Shown here in pieces: positions 8,205 to 18,200 of a DNA stretch of 42,251 nucleotides; position 1 is the first letter of the stretch, and each line of letters begins with the position of its first letter. The position numbers and the translations under genes are program-made. The DNA comes from CAZLMW01 sp964560875 (GTDB lineage Bacteria > Myxococcota_A > UBA9042), in NCBI GenBank assembly GCA_964560875.1, contig CAZLMW010000067.1, positions 1 through 42,251 of the forward strand, written 5' to 3'. The notes under the pieces were generated by a model. The model ran no database searches. It saw only the letters and a list, made by a program, of their open reading frames with translations, and was not told where the DNA came from.

Positions 8205-9392
8205 GACAAACGCGGCGGATCGAACAGCGCCGCCGCCCTCGCCCGGCAGCTCGAAGATGAGATCGCCAGCGATGTCCGGGTACACGCCCCGCAGCTGGTC
8301 CGTGTCGCGAGGCGTCTCACCGCCGCGGAAGAACCATCCCTTGGCGCGCTGGACTCCCCCAGCGGCCATCACTGCATCGCGAACGTGCGCAGCGTAGGCC
8401 TCTCCGAAAAAAGCCAACCATGTGCGCGTTGGCGGCAACCCGGTGAAATCCGAATACGGCATCGGCACGTCTTCGGACGCGTCGTCGTAGCGGAGGCCGC
8501 GCTTGGCGATGACGCCGCGTTGCACGTAGGCGGCCGCGTAGAAAGCTCCGAGGCAATCGGTGAGCCCGTGGAACAGGTCGAGTGTGGCCGCGACCCACCG
8601 GTCGTCCTGGGCCAGCGCCCGTCCGTCGAATTCGAGCGACAGCCGCGAACACCGTCGCGAACCCTTGATTCCGGTCGGGAGCCCGCTGGGATAGGTGGCC
8701 CGCTGGTCGGGAAAAACGACCGATCCGCCGAAGCAGGGCGCTTGCCCGGTCCAGTACAGCGACCGGCCGAATTCGACGCCGATCAGGTCACGCCAGACAG
8801 CACCGAACGCGTTGGCGCCGCCCTCCTCCCACCGATGGGCGAACGGCTCGGAGTCCCCGTATCGCCGCGGCAGAGCTTCGGGGCAGTACGTCCGGATCGC
8901 GTCAACAACCGCCGCAACGGTCGCCGGTTGAGGAATCCGGCCGCCGAAGTACCACGCCAGGTTAACGACTCGAATACGGTCGACTGGCGTTGAGGCTTTG
9001 TACGATCGCTGCCGTCGCTTCGGCCATACCATCGCGTCGTCCTGGGGGTCGTAAACGGCGCCGTGAAACGTCTCCGCCAGCGCTTTGGCCGTGCGTTTCA
9101 TGAGGGCGCGGTCGCTGGAACGCGCAGACGACGGCGCCGACAGCTCGACGATGAAGCGTGGCGCGAGGACCGCCTGTACGAGCTTGTCAGGCAGATCGTC
9201 CGTCTCGACCGCCTGCGGAGCATCGATTGTGAACACGGGGACCTGCGAATCGCCTGCCTTTCGGGTGACGACGACGTTCTGCTTCGGCCCGAATCCGCCG
9301 ACGAGCGAATAAACAGGCCTGGTGTCCATCAAGGTGGCGACGGCCTCACCGTCGGGCCGGTCGTAACTGGCAACCAACAGATCCCAACTCAC
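8193..9392 (-). CDS. Protein of unknown function, 399 residues
   Basis: I do not recognise a family. The protein is soluble, without signal peptide or membrane segments, and has mixed alpha/beta character with many aromatic residues (for example FGAVWRDLIGVEFGRSLYW and DLFHGLTDCLGAFYAAAYV). The start is a GTG at 9392, with GGAG nine bases upstream, giving MSWDLLVASYDRP. It follows the BNR-type ORF by 18 bp and may share a transcript with recQ. Codon use and composition look like those of its neighbours, so it is probably a real gene. The N-terminal MSWDLLVA phrase recalls short cytoplasmic proteins of unknown function in actinobacteria and myxobacteria; this similarity is only an impression. 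Confidence 0.7.
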   Translation of the reverse strand: MSWDLLVASYDRPDGEAVATLMDTRPVYSLVGGFGPKQNVVVTRKAGDSQVPVFTIDAPQAVETDDLPDKLVQAVLAPRFIVELSAPSSARSSDRALMKRTAKALAETFHGAVYDPQDDAMVWPKRRQRSYKASTPVDRIRVVNLAWYFGGRIPQPATVAAVVDAIRTYCPEALPRRYGDSEPFAHRWEEGGANAFGAVWRDLIGVEFGRSLYWTGQAPCFGGSVVFPDQRATYPSGLPTGIKGSRRCSRLSLEFDGRALAQDDRWVAATLDLFHGLTDCLGAFYAAAYVQRGVIAKRGLRYDDASEDVPMPYSDFTGLPPTRTWLAFFGEAYAAHVRDAVMAAGGVQRAKGWFFRGGETPRDTDQLRGVYPDIAGDLIFELPGEGGGAVRSAAFVPEQ

Positions 9393-9410
9393 GTGAAATC
9401 TCTCCGAACG

Positions 9411-9914
9411 CTACGGGCAAAGCGGGTTGTTGTCGGCGCGCAATCCGATGACGAGCAGGTCTGGATTGGCCGGGTGGTGGACCATCTCGACCGCGCCGGG
9501 GACCTTGTGGTTGACCCACGTGAGCTTCTTGCCGGTCGCGCTTGCGTCGTACCGATAGATGTTCGTGCCGTAGCCGGAGATGCAGGTGCCAAACGCCCAG
9601 CGCACGACGTTTTTGTCCGCTGCGTCCGGCACGAGGTGCACGCCGTTGGTGATCGTCACGTCGTTGGCGGAAAGGTGGCCGATCGCCTTGGTGAAGCTCT
9701 TGCCGCCGTCGACCGAGCGCCAGATGTACTTGCCATTGGTCTTGCTGGGCATCTTCAAGCCCTCGGTGAGGTCGATCGCCATCGCCCAAACAACGTTGTC
9801 ATCGACGGGCGAGAAGGCCGCGTTCATGCCGTGCGCGCATTGTTGTCCCGGCTTGGCTGCGACTCCCCAGCCCAGCACAGACTGGCGATGTCGCATCCGG
9901 GCCGCCAGCGTCAC
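9411..9914 (-). CDS. Short BNR/Asp-box protein, possibly a fragment
   Basis: A frame of 167 residues with one clear Asp-box, SVDGGKSF, of the kind found in sialidase-like beta-propellers. A single propeller blade cannot form a propeller, and no signal peptide is visible although such proteins are normally exported. It may therefore be a remnant of a longer gene or a small stand-alone relative. The proposed start is the GTG at 9914, ten bases after the recQ stop, because AAGGA precedes it by six bases; ATG at 9896 is the alternative. Cys residues (QQCAHG, GTCISG, PLCP) suggest an extracytoplasmic origin. Neighbours are recQ upstream and the unknown 399-residue protein downstream, all on the same strand. 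Confidence 0.5.
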   Translation of the reverse strand: MTLAARMRHRQSVLGWGVAAKPGQQCAHGMNAAFSPVDDNVVWAMAIDLTEGLKMPSKTNGKYIWRSVDGGKSFTKAIGHLSANDVTITNGVHLVPDAADKNVVRWAFGTCISGYGTNIYRYDASATGKKLTWVNHKVPGAVEMVHHPANPDLLVIGLRADNNPLCP

Positions 9915-9924
9915 TGGTAATCCT

Positions 9925-11844
9925 TCACGAAGCGGTCTCTTTGCCGATGATCGCGACGAGCTCCGCACCGAAACGCCGCACGCGCTTGGGGCCCATGCCC
10001 TTGATCTCGAGCAGCTGCGCGATGTCGCGGGGCTTCTGTTTGGCGATCAGATCGAGCGTCTTGTTGCTGAACACCTGGTAGGGCTTCCAGCGCAGTTTCC
10101 GCGCGGCCGATGCGCGATATCGCCGCAGGGCGGCTTTGAGCCCCGTTGCAGCAGGGCGTCGTTTGGGAGCATCAGGATCGCGGGGCGGCCGCACGCGTTT
10201 GCCGGGCAGCCACAGGGTTGGGTATTTGCGGCCTTTGCGAACCAGGCGACCGGACTGCAGCAAGTCTTCGAGCGCATCGAGGACCGCGGATTCCGGCAGA
10301 GCCTTCAGGGCGCCATACAGCGGGTTTTGGGCCAGGCCCTTGCGCTTGACGGCCTTGGCGGTGCTGCCCCGCAGTCCCTTGGCGACCAGCTGTTTGCCGA
10401 GGGGTTTGGTCAGCGCCCCAATGAAGTCGATCATCCGCTGCAGATCGGCCTCGTCGACCTGCACCGACTTCGCGATGGCCGCTTTTTCACGCCGCGCCTC
10501 TTGCCGAGCACGGATCGCGTCCCGCGCCTCGCCGACCGCCGCGACCACGTCATCGGGCCGCTCGCACGCATCGCAACAGCCGCAGTCGGACCCCGTCTCG
10601 CCGGTGAAATAGCGCACGATGACCCGCTGCCGGCACACGCTCGCATAGACGTAGTCCTGCATGGCCTTCCAGCCAGCGAGCGCGCCTCCTGCCGGGTTCT
10701 TGCCCCGTAGCCGTGCGTGCGTAACCGCGTCGCCGGCCGAATACAGCAGCACGCAACGTGCCTCGGCGCCGTCGCGACCGGCTCGGCCAGCTTCCTGGTA
10801 GTACGCCGCGAGGCTGCCCGATGCGTTGGCGTGAATGACAAGGCGCACATCGGGTTGGTCGATTCCCATACCGAACGCGGTGGTGGCGACCAGGAGCGGT
10901 GTACGGCCGGACTCAAACGCGTTGGCGGCGTTGAGGCGGGCGCCGTCGCTGCGGCCTGCGTGGTAGTAGCCCGCTTTCAGCTTGGCCGCGCGCAGGGCCT
11001 TGTGCACAGCCTGCACCCGCTTACGAGTCGCGGCATAGATGATCGCCCTGCCAGCGCCAGGCTTGCCGTTCGAGCGGCCGATCCCGGCGTCTTTGACAAG
11101 CTCGACACACCGCGCCGTACGAACCTTGTCGCCGCTGCACAGCTGCACGCTGAAGCGCAGGTTCGGTCGCCGAAAATCGCCGCGAATGACGGTCGGGTCG
11201 ACAAGTCCGAGCCGTTGAGCGACCTCGTCCATCACCTCACGGGTCGCCGTTGCGGTGAGCGCCATCACCGGCAAGCTGAGCTCCGTCTTCAGCACGTCGA
11301 GCGTCATGTAGTCGGGCCGAAAGTCGTGGCCCCATTCACTGACGCAGTGGGCCTCGTCGACCGCCGCCGCCGCGACATTGAGCCTTCGCAGCCAATCCCG
11401 AAAACGCGGCTGCTTAAGACGCTCCGGGCTCGCGTAGATCAGCGCCGCTTGCCGGGCCTGGTCGCGGTGGGCCGCCCGATCCGCCCACGCCTTCCCCGAA
11501 TGCAACGCGATCGCGCCGATGCCTGCTTGCTCCAGCGCCGACACCTGGTCGTCCATCAAGGCGATGAGCGGGCTGATCACCAACGTTGGTCGACCCGTCT
11601 GCATGTGACGCACGACCGCGGGGACCTGGTAGCACAACGACTTGCCGCCGCCGGTCGGCAACACAACGACCGCATCGCGCCCGGCGAGGCCCGCTTCCAT
11701 CGCCTGCTCCTGGCCAGGCCGAAACGTGGAGTAGCCAAAGACATCCGCCAGGACGCGCCCGGCAGGGTCTGCGTCGGTCGCACGTGCTTGCGGCGCTACG
11801 GTCACGGCCGGAGCCGCGTTGAAGAGGCCGAGTTGACGGGACAT
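9925..11844 (-). CDS. recQ: ATP-dependent DNA helicase RecQ
   Basis: A 639-residue superfamily 2 helicase that unwinds DNA 3' to 5' in recombination and replication repair. Motif 0 is FRPGQEQAM, Walker A is PTGGGKS (K68), the DEAH box is at 163-166 in VDEAHCVSEWGHDFRPDY, motif III is ALTATAT, and motif VI is QEAGRAGRDG. The Cys-rich zinc site follows (CRQRVIVRYF then DCGCCDAC). The RQC region is divergent, and a C-terminal HRDC-like helix-hairpin segment ends IKGMGPKRVRRFG. The ATG at 11844 opens MSRQLGLFNAAP; no strong Shine-Dalgarno is seen. Full length and apparently intact. Confidence 0.96.
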   Translation of the reverse strand: MSRQLGLFNAAPAVTVAPQARATDADPAGRVLADVFGYSTFRPGQEQAMEAGLAGRDAVVVLPTGGGKSLCYQVPAVVRHMQTGRPTLVISPLIALMDDQVSALEQAGIGAIALHSGKAWADRAAHRDQARQAALIYASPERLKQPRFRDWLRRLNVAAAAVDEAHCVSEWGHDFRPDYMTLDVLKTELSLPVMALTATATREVMDEVAQRLGLVDPTVIRGDFRRPNLRFSVQLCSGDKVRTARCVELVKDAGIGRSNGKPGAGRAIIYAATRKRVQAVHKALRAAKLKAGYYHAGRSDGARLNAANAFESGRTPLLVATTAFGMGIDQPDVRLVIHANASGSLAAYYQEAGRAGRDGAEARCVLLYSAGDAVTHARLRGKNPAGGALAGWKAMQDYVYASVCRQRVIVRYFTGETGSDCGCCDACERPDDVVAAVGEARDAIRARQEARREKAAIAKSVQVDEADLQRMIDFIGALTKPLGKQLVAKGLRGSTAKAVKRKGLAQNPLYGALKALPESAVLDALEDLLQSGRLVRKGRKYPTLWLPGKRVRPPRDPDAPKRRPAATGLKAALRRYRASAARKLRWKPYQVFSNKTLDLIAKQKPRDIAQLLEIKGMGPKRVRRFGAELVAIIGKETAS

Positions 11845-11851
11845 GGCCGGG

Positions 11852-12163
11852 TCAGTTGAAGCGGCCGCCCAAGCCGATGACGGCGCCACCAAGCGAGGAC
11901 TGCGACACGTTGAGGTCGGCAAGATCGAGGATGTCCCGGTAGTCGAAAGCAGCCATCGCAAAAAACCGTGGCGTCAGGCGCAACGATGCCCCAAGGCGCG
12001 CGTGGTAATTCCATTGCCGGTTGATGTTGCCCAGCATGACGTCGAGGTTGACGACCCACATGCTGAGATTGACGCGGGTCCAGGTGCGCATGCCCTTGCC
12101 GTACATCGTCGTCACGCCGTTGCCGCGCGAAATGAGAAACGAGGGCTGGATTCCGAACGTCAC
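11852..12163 (-). pseudogene. Outer-membrane beta-barrel-like tail, probable fragment
   Basis: About 103 residues from a GTG at 12163 (a TTG at 12181 is also possible). The alternating pattern in RVNLSMWVVNLDVMLGN, NYHARLGASLRLTPRFFAMA and GGAVIGLGGRFN suggests amphipathic strands of an outer-membrane barrel, including a C-terminal strand. There is no signal peptide and no convincing ribosome binding site, and upstream sequence runs directly into the end of the giant Cys-rich gene. I infer the 3' remnant of a larger barrel gene. The call rests only on the strand pattern. Confidence 0.35.
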
Positions 12164-12263
12164 GACGCGAGTGTGCCTCAAGCGGCCGGTGGACGCACGC
12201 GAGACCGGTTCACGAGATTCGGACAACCTTGAGGCTCGCGAGGACGCGCACCTCCCGCAAGAC

Positions 12264-15200
12264 TCAAGGTGCCTTGACGCAGACCCCGGTCTTGCACGTG
12301 CCCTTGGTGGGGCCGGCCGAGCAGCTTGTCCCGTCCTTGGCGACGTCATGCGTGCAGCCGCCGGTCTTGGGATTGCAGCCGTCGACGGTGCACGGATTGC
12401 CGTCTCCGCACGCCTTGGCCTGGCCCACGCATGAGTTGCCCTGGCAGCGGTCGTTGGTCGTGCAGGTGTTGCCGTCGTTGCACCCGGTTTGCTCCGCCAC
12501 GGTCTTATAAACGCACTTGCCGGTGCTCGGGTCGCAGGAATCGAGGGTGCAGGTGTTGTTGTCGCCGCATGGCGCGGCCGGGCCGGACACGCACACGCCC
12601 GCTTTGCACTTGTCGTTGAGGGTGCAGAGGTTGCCGTCGTCGCACTCGCCGTCGCTGACCTTGGTGAACACGCACTTGCCGGTCGCCGAGTCGCAGCTGT
12701 CGGACGTGCACTGTTGGCTGTCGAAACAAGCCTTGAGCTTGCCCGACGTGCACGTACCGTTGCTGCACGCGTCGTTGCTCGTGCAGGCGTTGTTGTCGTC
12801 GCAAGCGGGGCCCGTCGCGCCCTTGTGCTGGCAGCCGCCGGACTTGAGGCAGCTGTCGGTCGTGCACGCGTTGCCGTCGTCGCAAGCAGCGGCCTTGGAC
12901 CCCGCGCACACGCCGCCCTTGCAGATGTCGGACGTGGTGCAGGTGTTGCCGTCATCGCAGGCGCCGCCGTCGACCGCGGTGGTCACGCAGCCGTTTGTGC
13001 CCTTGCATTCGTCGGTCGTGCACGGGTTGCCGTCATCGCATGGCAGGCCGACACCACCCCCGCAAGTCGTCTTGCCGCCGGTGGTCTTGCAGGAAGTGGC
13101 CTGGGTGCACGGATTGTTGTCATCGCAGACAACACCGTCTTTCATCGCCTCGCCGTAACAGCCGCTGAGCGCGTGGCAGAGGTCGAGCGTGCAGGCGTCG
13201 CCGTCGTCGCAGCCGATCTGGCCCTTGCCGACGCATTTACCGCCGGAGCAATGGTCCCCGGTCGTGCAGATGCTGCCGTCGTTGCACGGGTTGACGTTGG
13301 TCGCCTTGTGTTGGCATCCGGCGTTGTTGCCCGCCGGACTGCAGCTATCGGTGGTACACGCGGAGTCGTCGTCGCAGTTCTTGGCGAACCCGGACTTGCA
13401 GGTCGCCGCTTTGGCATCGCACGCGTCGGATCCCGTGCACGCGTTGCCGTCCTCGCACGCCGGCGATTCGCCCTTCTTGTACCAGCTGGCGTCCATCGCA
13501 AACGCCACACCCGCCTTGTTCGTCTGCGCGGTGTCGCCCGCCTTGCCGATGTTGTGAATCGCGCACACAAGCCGGTTCGCGCCGACCTTCATCGCCGGAC
13601 CCAGCTCGATATCCAGCGTCTTCTTGTAGGCGTCGTTGTTCTTCTGCGTGGCGCCCACCAGCTTGTTGTTCAAGAAGCACTCGAAGCTGTTGTCCGCCGC
13701 GATCGTCAGCTTGCCACCGAGCGTCTCCGAGCCGGCCGGCACGTTGAAGTCGACCTGCATGTACGCCGTTGAGCTCTTGGTCGGATCGGGCGCCGGACCG
13801 TCGTGCCAGATCCAGTCACCGCCTGGCACGTTCGTCCAATCCTTCAGCCCGCTGACCTTCTTGGCCTTCTTCAGGTTCGTGGGTACAGGCAAGCCGCCGG
13901 GACCCGCCTTGGCCTGGCTGCTCATCAACACATTGGCGCTCGACCCCACCTTCGCTTGCTGCTGCTGACCGAACTTTCGCGGCTCGTTGGTGCAGCCCCC
14001 CGCCTTCTTGCACACATCATCGGTGCAGACGTTGCCATCGTTGCAGTCGGTCTTGGCCCCTCCCGTGCAGCTGCCGAGCTTGCATGCGTCGTCGAGCGTG
14101 CAGTCGTCGCCGTCATCGCACGCCCCGCTGTTGAGCTTGGTGTGAACGCAGCCGGTCTTGGACGTCGCCGAACACGCGTCCTTGGTGCACACGCTGCCGT
14201 CGCTGCAGTCCTTGCCGCCCGAACCCGCGCACTGGCCGGCGTTGCAAGCGTCGTTGTTGGTGCAGGGGTTGCCGTCATCGCAAGCGCCGGTCTTGTTGGC
14301 GTGTGCGCAGCCGCCTTTGACCGAGCAGGTGTCGATCGTGCAGTCGTTGCCGTCGCCGCAGCTCACCTTCTGGCCGGGTTTGCATTTGCCACCACCGCAC
14401 GCGTCCCCGGCGGTGCAGGCGTCGCCGTCGCTGCATGGCCCGGTGTGAGGCAGGTTGTAGCAGCCGTTGAGCTGGTCGCAGGCGTCGATGGTGCACGCGT
14501 TACCGTCGCTGCAGTTCTTCGCCCCGGCGCTGCGGCACTTGCCCTTCGAACACGCATCCGGCCCGGTGCAGACGTTGCCGTCATCGCACGTCTTGGTGCC
14601 GAGATCGATGTACTGGCAGCCCACCCCCAACTTGCAGCTGTCCGCCGTGCACACGTTGCCATCGTTGCAGACCACCGCTTTTCCGGCCTTGCACGCGCCG
14701 CTCACGCAACGATCCGGCGCCGTACAAGGCTCGCCATCGCTGCACTTGTTCTTGTTGTCGGCCTTGTTCCAGCAGCCGAACTTGGCGTTGCAGCCGTCAT
14801 CGGTGCACGGCTTGTTGTCCGAGCAGTTGATCGCCTTGCCCGACCGGCACTTACCGCCCTTACACACGTCGTTCTTGGTGCACACCGACCCGTCGCTGCA
14901 CCCGCCACCACGCGGCTTGAACGTGCACCCCTTCGACGTCAGGCAGCTGTCGTTGGTGCACACGTTGCCGTCGTTGCACTTCTTGCCCTTGCCCTTGCAC
15001 GAGCCGTTGCTGCACCTGTCGCCGACCGTGCAGTGGTTGCCGTCGTTGCACGGTTTGGCCGGTGTGGGCTTATGCCAGCAGCCGGTCTTGGCGTGGCAGC
15101 CGTCGAACGTGCAGGTGTTCTTGTCGTTGCAATCGCGCGCCTGGCCGACGCATTTGCCCAGGATGCAGAGGTCTTTGAACTTGCCGGTCTGCTTGAGGTA

Positions 15201-18200
15201 GGCGCGGTGCACGGTGCACTTATTGCCGTCGTCGCACTCGAGCGGCTTTTCGACCTTCCTGGGCGGATACTTGCAGCTGCCGGTCGCCTGGTCGCACGTA
15301 TCTTCGGTGCAGACGTTGTTGTCGTCGCAGTCGGTCTTGGTCTTGGGCACGCACAACCCGGCCTTGCACGCGTCGCCGAATGTGCACAGGTCGCCGTCGT
15401 CGCACGCGATGCCGTCCACGCCGGGCACGTGAACGCACTTATCGGCCGCCTTGTCGCAGGAGTCGACGGTGCACGCGTCCTCGTCGTCGCAGCCGTTGGC
15501 GAACTCCGCGATGCACTTCCCCTTCTTGCAGACGTCGCTGATCGTGCAGCCGACACCGTCATCGCAGGGACCGGTTTCGTTGCCGGCGATGTACGAACAC
15601 TTGCCGTTGCTCTTGTCGCAGAGGATCGCCTGGCAGGCGCCGCCATCGGCACACGGGCTCGACTTGCCGGGCTGACAGGTCGATTTGCCGGCCGAGACAA
15701 GGCACTTATCACCGCTTGTGCAGACGTTTCCGTCGCTGCACTTGGTGCCGTTGGTCGCGGGCCCGTGCAGGCACTTGCCGGTCTTGGCGTCGCAGCCGTC
15801 GATGGTGCAGGCGTCGTTGTCGTTGCAGTTCTTCTTGACCTTGTGGCCGCACTTGCCGCCCTTGCACACGTCGCCGGACGTGCACTTGTCGTCGTCGTTG
15901 CAGGCGATGCCGTCGGACGCCGGCGTGTAGCTGCAGGTGCCCTTGCCCGAAAGGCAAGCGTCGGCCGTACACGGGTCGTTGTCGTCGCAGATCTTGCCGT
16001 CCTTGGGCGAGCAGAATCCGTTTATGCAAACATCGTCGAGCGTGCACGCGTTACCATCGCTGCAGAACTTGCCCTCGTTGGCGGGTTTGTAGACACATTT
16101 GCCGGTCACCTTGTTGCAGGTGCCGGAAAAACAACTCGTGCTCGATACGCAGCCGGGCTGCTTGCCCCCGATGCACTTGCCCTTGATGCACCGATCGCCG
16201 CCGGTGCAGGCGTTTCCGTCGTTGCACGGGGTGTTATTCGTCGCCCATTTCTTGGTGCATTTGCCGGTCTTGCCGTTGCATCCATCGATTGTGCACGGGT
16301 TGCTGTCGTTGCACTTCTTGGACAGGCCGGTCGCCTTGCACACGCCGCCGACGCACAGGTCGAGCGTGGTGCACTTGTTGCCGTCATTGCACGCCTGGCC
16401 GCTCAGCTTCGTGTAGGAGCACTTGCCCGTCACCACATTGCACCGGTCCAAGGTGCACACGGTGTTGTCGTTGCAGACCTTCTTCTTGCCGCTAGCCGCG
16501 CACTTTCCGCCCTTACAGCGGTCGGCGAGGGTGCACGCATTGCCGTCCTGGCAGGGGCCCGGAATCGGCGTGTGCAGGCAACCGACGAGCGGCTTGCACG
16601 AGTCCTTGGTGCACGGGTTGTTGTCGTTGCACGCAAGCTTCGGACCGGCTTTGCAGACGCCGGTGCCGCAAACGTCGCCGTGGCTGCACTTGGACCCGTC
16701 GGCGTCGCAGGGCATGCCGTTGTTGGCTGGTGTGGCCTCGCAGACGCCGGTCTTGGGCGAGCAGGCGAACTTGGCGCAGGTCGTGTCCTTGGACTTGTCG
16801 CACGTGACGAGACTTGAGCTGTTGACCTTGCAGGTGTGCGTCGCCAGCTCGCAGAACAACGTCCCATTGCAGGGGTTACCGTCGTCCTGTTTGGCGCAAT
16901 CGGCGTTCTTCTGACACGCGCAAACCGGCTTGCCGCTCGCGCCGCCCTCGCTGACACACTTGCCGTCCTTGCACTGGTCGGTGGTGCAGATGTTGCCGTC
17001 CTCGCACGTGGCGGTGTTGTTGGCGTTGAGGCACTTGCCGTTGCTCTTTTCGCAGCTGTCGTCCGTGCACGGGTTGAAGTCGTCGCAGCTGAGCAGGGCC
17101 CCAGCTTGGCAGACTCCCTTTTTGCAGCGATCGCCGTGGGTGCACTTGGCGCCGTCTTCGCACAACAGGCCGTCCACAGCCGCAGTCTTGGCGCACTTGC
17201 CGGTCAGCGGCACGCACTTGTCGACCGTGCAGATCTCGCCGTCGTCGCACACGACCTTCTTGCCGGGCACGCACTTGCCGCCCTTGCAGGCGTCGCCCGT
17301 GGTGCACTTGTTGCCGTCCTCGCACGTGCCGGCGTTGGCTTTGAACAGGCACGCACCGTTGGCGGGGGAACACGAATCGTCCGTACACGCGAGGCTGTCG
17401 TCGCATAGCTTCTTGGTGCCCGGCGCGCATTTTCCGTCGACACAGGCGTCACCGAGCGTGCATTTGTCGCCGTCTTCGCAACCCGCACCGGAGTGATTGG
17501 GGTGCTGGCATAGGCCGGTCAGCTTGTCGCAGATGTCCAGCGTGCATGGGTTGGCGTCGTCGCACGTCTGTTTCTTGCCCACGCAGTCGCCCTTGGGCGT
17601 GCAGGCGTCGTTGGTCGTGCACTTGTTGCCGTCGCTGCACGTTGCTGTGCCCGGATCGACCGTGTGCTTGCAGTTGCCCTTGGCGTCGCAGCCATCGATC
17701 GTGCAGACCTTGCCGTCGTCGCAGGACTTGGTCGCCTTGCCCGAACAGGTGCCGTCCTTGCACGCGTCGCCGAGCGTGCACCCGTCGCCGTCGTCGCAGG
17801 AACCCACGATAAAGGTCGCCGTGCAGCCCTTGGACAGGTCGGTGACGAGCGTTGGATCGCAGAAGTTGTCGGTGCACGGGTTGGCGTCGTCGCAATCGAC
17901 CGTGGGTGCCGCCTTGCAGGTGCCAGCGACGCACTTATCGCCCTGGGTGCACTTATCGCCGTCCTCGCACGCGCCGTCGTTGTGGGCATTGAGGCAGCCT
18001 TTCGCGGGATCGCAGGTGTCGTCGGTGCAGGGGTTGTTGTCGTCGCAGTCGTCGGTGGAGCCGGCCTTGCAGAGGCCATCTTTGCAAGCGTCGTCCTTGG
18101 TGCAGACCGACTCGTCGTCACAGGGTCCGTCGAGCAAGGTCAAGGTGCACCCCCCAGTCGGCAGGTCGCAGGCGTTTTTCGTGCAGAACAGGCCGTCTTC

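Noticed and set aside
9393..9413. Possible recoding joining the BNR-type ORF to the 399-residue protein, which share a frame
   Set aside because: The separating stop is TAG, not TGA. A GTG with GGAG starts the second gene, and no family spans both parts.
13803..16817. 1004-residue open frame on the plus strand
   Set aside because: It is the antisense of the Cys-repeat gene. Its repetitive Ala/Val/Arg content mirrors the repeats, and it has no domain similarity of its own.
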